A DNA stretch of 22,450 bases from Methyloglobulus sp. (GTDB taxonomy: Bacteria > Pseudomonadota > Gammaproteobacteria > Methylococcales > Methylomonadaceae). Below are positions 22,014 to 22,450 of the stretch, piece after piece; position 1 is the first letter of the stretch, and each line of letters opens with the position of its first letter. The position numbers and the translations under genes are program-made. The notes below the pieces were generated by a model. The model ran no database searches and was not told the origin of the DNA. It saw nothing but the letters and a program-made list of their open reading frames with translations. The stretch is taken from positions 1-22,450 of the forward strand of contig JABFSV010000197.1 of the NCBI GenBank assembly GCA_013140405.1, in the 5' to 3' direction.

Positions 22014-22358
22014 ATGGGAATACAGTGCTGCCTGAAGAAGTTTGAATCACTTATAAGAGGGAGCGAACCCCTCTTTACCGCATCTAGCGAACAGTACGGA
22101 TATGCTGCATTGCCTGACAACAAGGCTAGTTCAGGAAGCCCCAACACTACCGATAAAAGTGATATTGCTAATATAAACAAACCTGGCAGGAAGTCAATAT
22201 GTATCAATAGTATAGGTTCTACTGCACATGCCGACTGCTTTCTGGGTAAGGGACAGATAATTGAAAAATCAGATAATGAAAGTAACGCATGGCTGCTTGG
22301 CCAAGTTGATCTTGTCCGATCCAAGAAATTTTTTAAATCAAAACTAAGTCGTCACTAA
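22014..22358 (+). CDS. Doubtful ORF, no recognised family
   Basis: 114-codon frame between truD and the right edge. I recognise no family, signal peptide or membrane segment. The composition is rich in Ser, Asn and Lys, and rare codons such as ATA and AGA are frequent, unlike the neighbours. The Shine-Dalgarno is weak (GGATCC 8 nt before ATG) and a terminator-like hairpin (22056-22076) lies inside the frame. A 104-codon frame on the other strand covers the same DNA and is no better. It may be a foreign or decayed gene, or not coding at all. Confidence 0.22.
   Translation: MGIQCCLKKFESLIRGSEPLFTASSEQYGYAALPDNKASSGSPNTTDKSDIANINKPGRKSICINSIGSTAHADCFLGKGQIIEKSDNESNAWLLGQVDLVRSKKFFKSKLSRH
22056..22076 (+). 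terminator. Weak candidate terminator after truD
   Basis: AGAGGG (22056-22061) pairs with CCCTCT (22069-22074) around a 7-nt loop and is followed by TT. It is GC-rich but short of a T-run. It lies 76 nt after the truD stop. Confidence 0.35.
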
Positions 22359-22388
22359 ATCGATCAGTGATTCGCGGTAAGATAAGGC

Positions 22389-22450
22389 TTAAATTTCGTC
22401 GATCCCGTCTATACCTTCTATAGACCAGTTGTCAAAGTCGTTAGCGCCTT
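22389..22450 (-). CDS. C-terminal end of a minus-strand gene (partial)
   Basis: Reading in from the right edge on the minus strand gives GANDFDNWSIEGIDGIDEI then TAA (stop at 22391-22389). The acidic, repeat-like tail (EGIDGIDE) and the clean frame to the window edge make a real protein end likely, but 19 residues are too few to name it. Its direction is convergent with truD. Confidence 0.5.
   Translation of the reverse strand, partial: GANDFDNWSIEGIDGIDEI

Noticed and set aside
22010..22324. 104-codon frame on the minus strand opposite the doubtful ORF
   Set aside because: Partly hydrophobic but with no recognisable family, no good start site, and fully antisense to another frame of similar length.

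Overview
The window looks like chromosomal core DNA of a gammaproteobacterium, most probably a methanotroph or other methylotroph of the Methylococcales type. This rests on the dusB-fis-purH-purD order (as in Pseudomonas and relatives), bacterial genes closest in look to gammaproteobacterial families (DegQ, PepN, ApeB, MoaB, GloA, TruD), and a formaldehyde-activating enzyme (Fae) family gene. The taxonomic call is inference from gene content read by eye; no database was searched. I see no prophage, integrase, transposase, CRISPR array, rRNA or tRNA.

Layout. (1) 1-4384, plus strand: half of a dispersed palindromic repeat at the left edge, then dusB-fis (tRNA dihydrouridine synthase and nucleoid protein) and purH-purD (purine synthesis). 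(2) 4389-10147, minus strand: a tightly packed four-gene unit read from right to left: a YfiR-like periplasmic protein, a membrane CHASE8-like/HAMP/PAS/GGDEF/EAL protein, a TonB-dependent outer-membrane receptor and an AlkB-type dealkylase. The first three genes overlap (8 bp, then ATGA) and the last starts 11 bp after the receptor, from TTG. This is the most interesting part of the window: a c-di-GMP sensor module with an outer-membrane transporter in the place that YfiB holds in the Pseudomonas YfiBNR system. (3) 10409-11743, minus: apeB. (4) 11744-12680: gene-poor stretch with degenerate hairpins and one small coiled-coil gene. (5) 12681-16247, minus: moaB-DUF423-pepN, joined by a 1-nt gap and a TAATG overlap. 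(6) 16350-17711, minus: degQ-like periplasmic protease, divergent from a plus-strand protein with two cyclic-nucleotide-binding-like domains, a rhodanese domain and a coiled-coil tail, followed by gloA (glyoxalase I). (7) 19668-20198: a DUF962/Mpo1-like pseudogene with two in-frame stops, short tandem repeats and a perfect 28-bp palindrome. (8) A divergent Fae homologue (minus) opposite truD (plus). (9) The right edge holds a doubtful ORF and the C-terminal end of a minus-strand gene with an acidic tail.

How the genes fit together: most are housekeeping (tRNA modification, purine synthesis, peptide breakdown, protein quality control, molybdopterin). Fae and GloA both deal with reactive aldehydes, and AlkB repairs alkylated bases, which would suit a cell making formaldehyde; this link is suggestive only. 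The c-di-GMP/TonB receptor operon is the one clear candidate for a dedicated signalling system.
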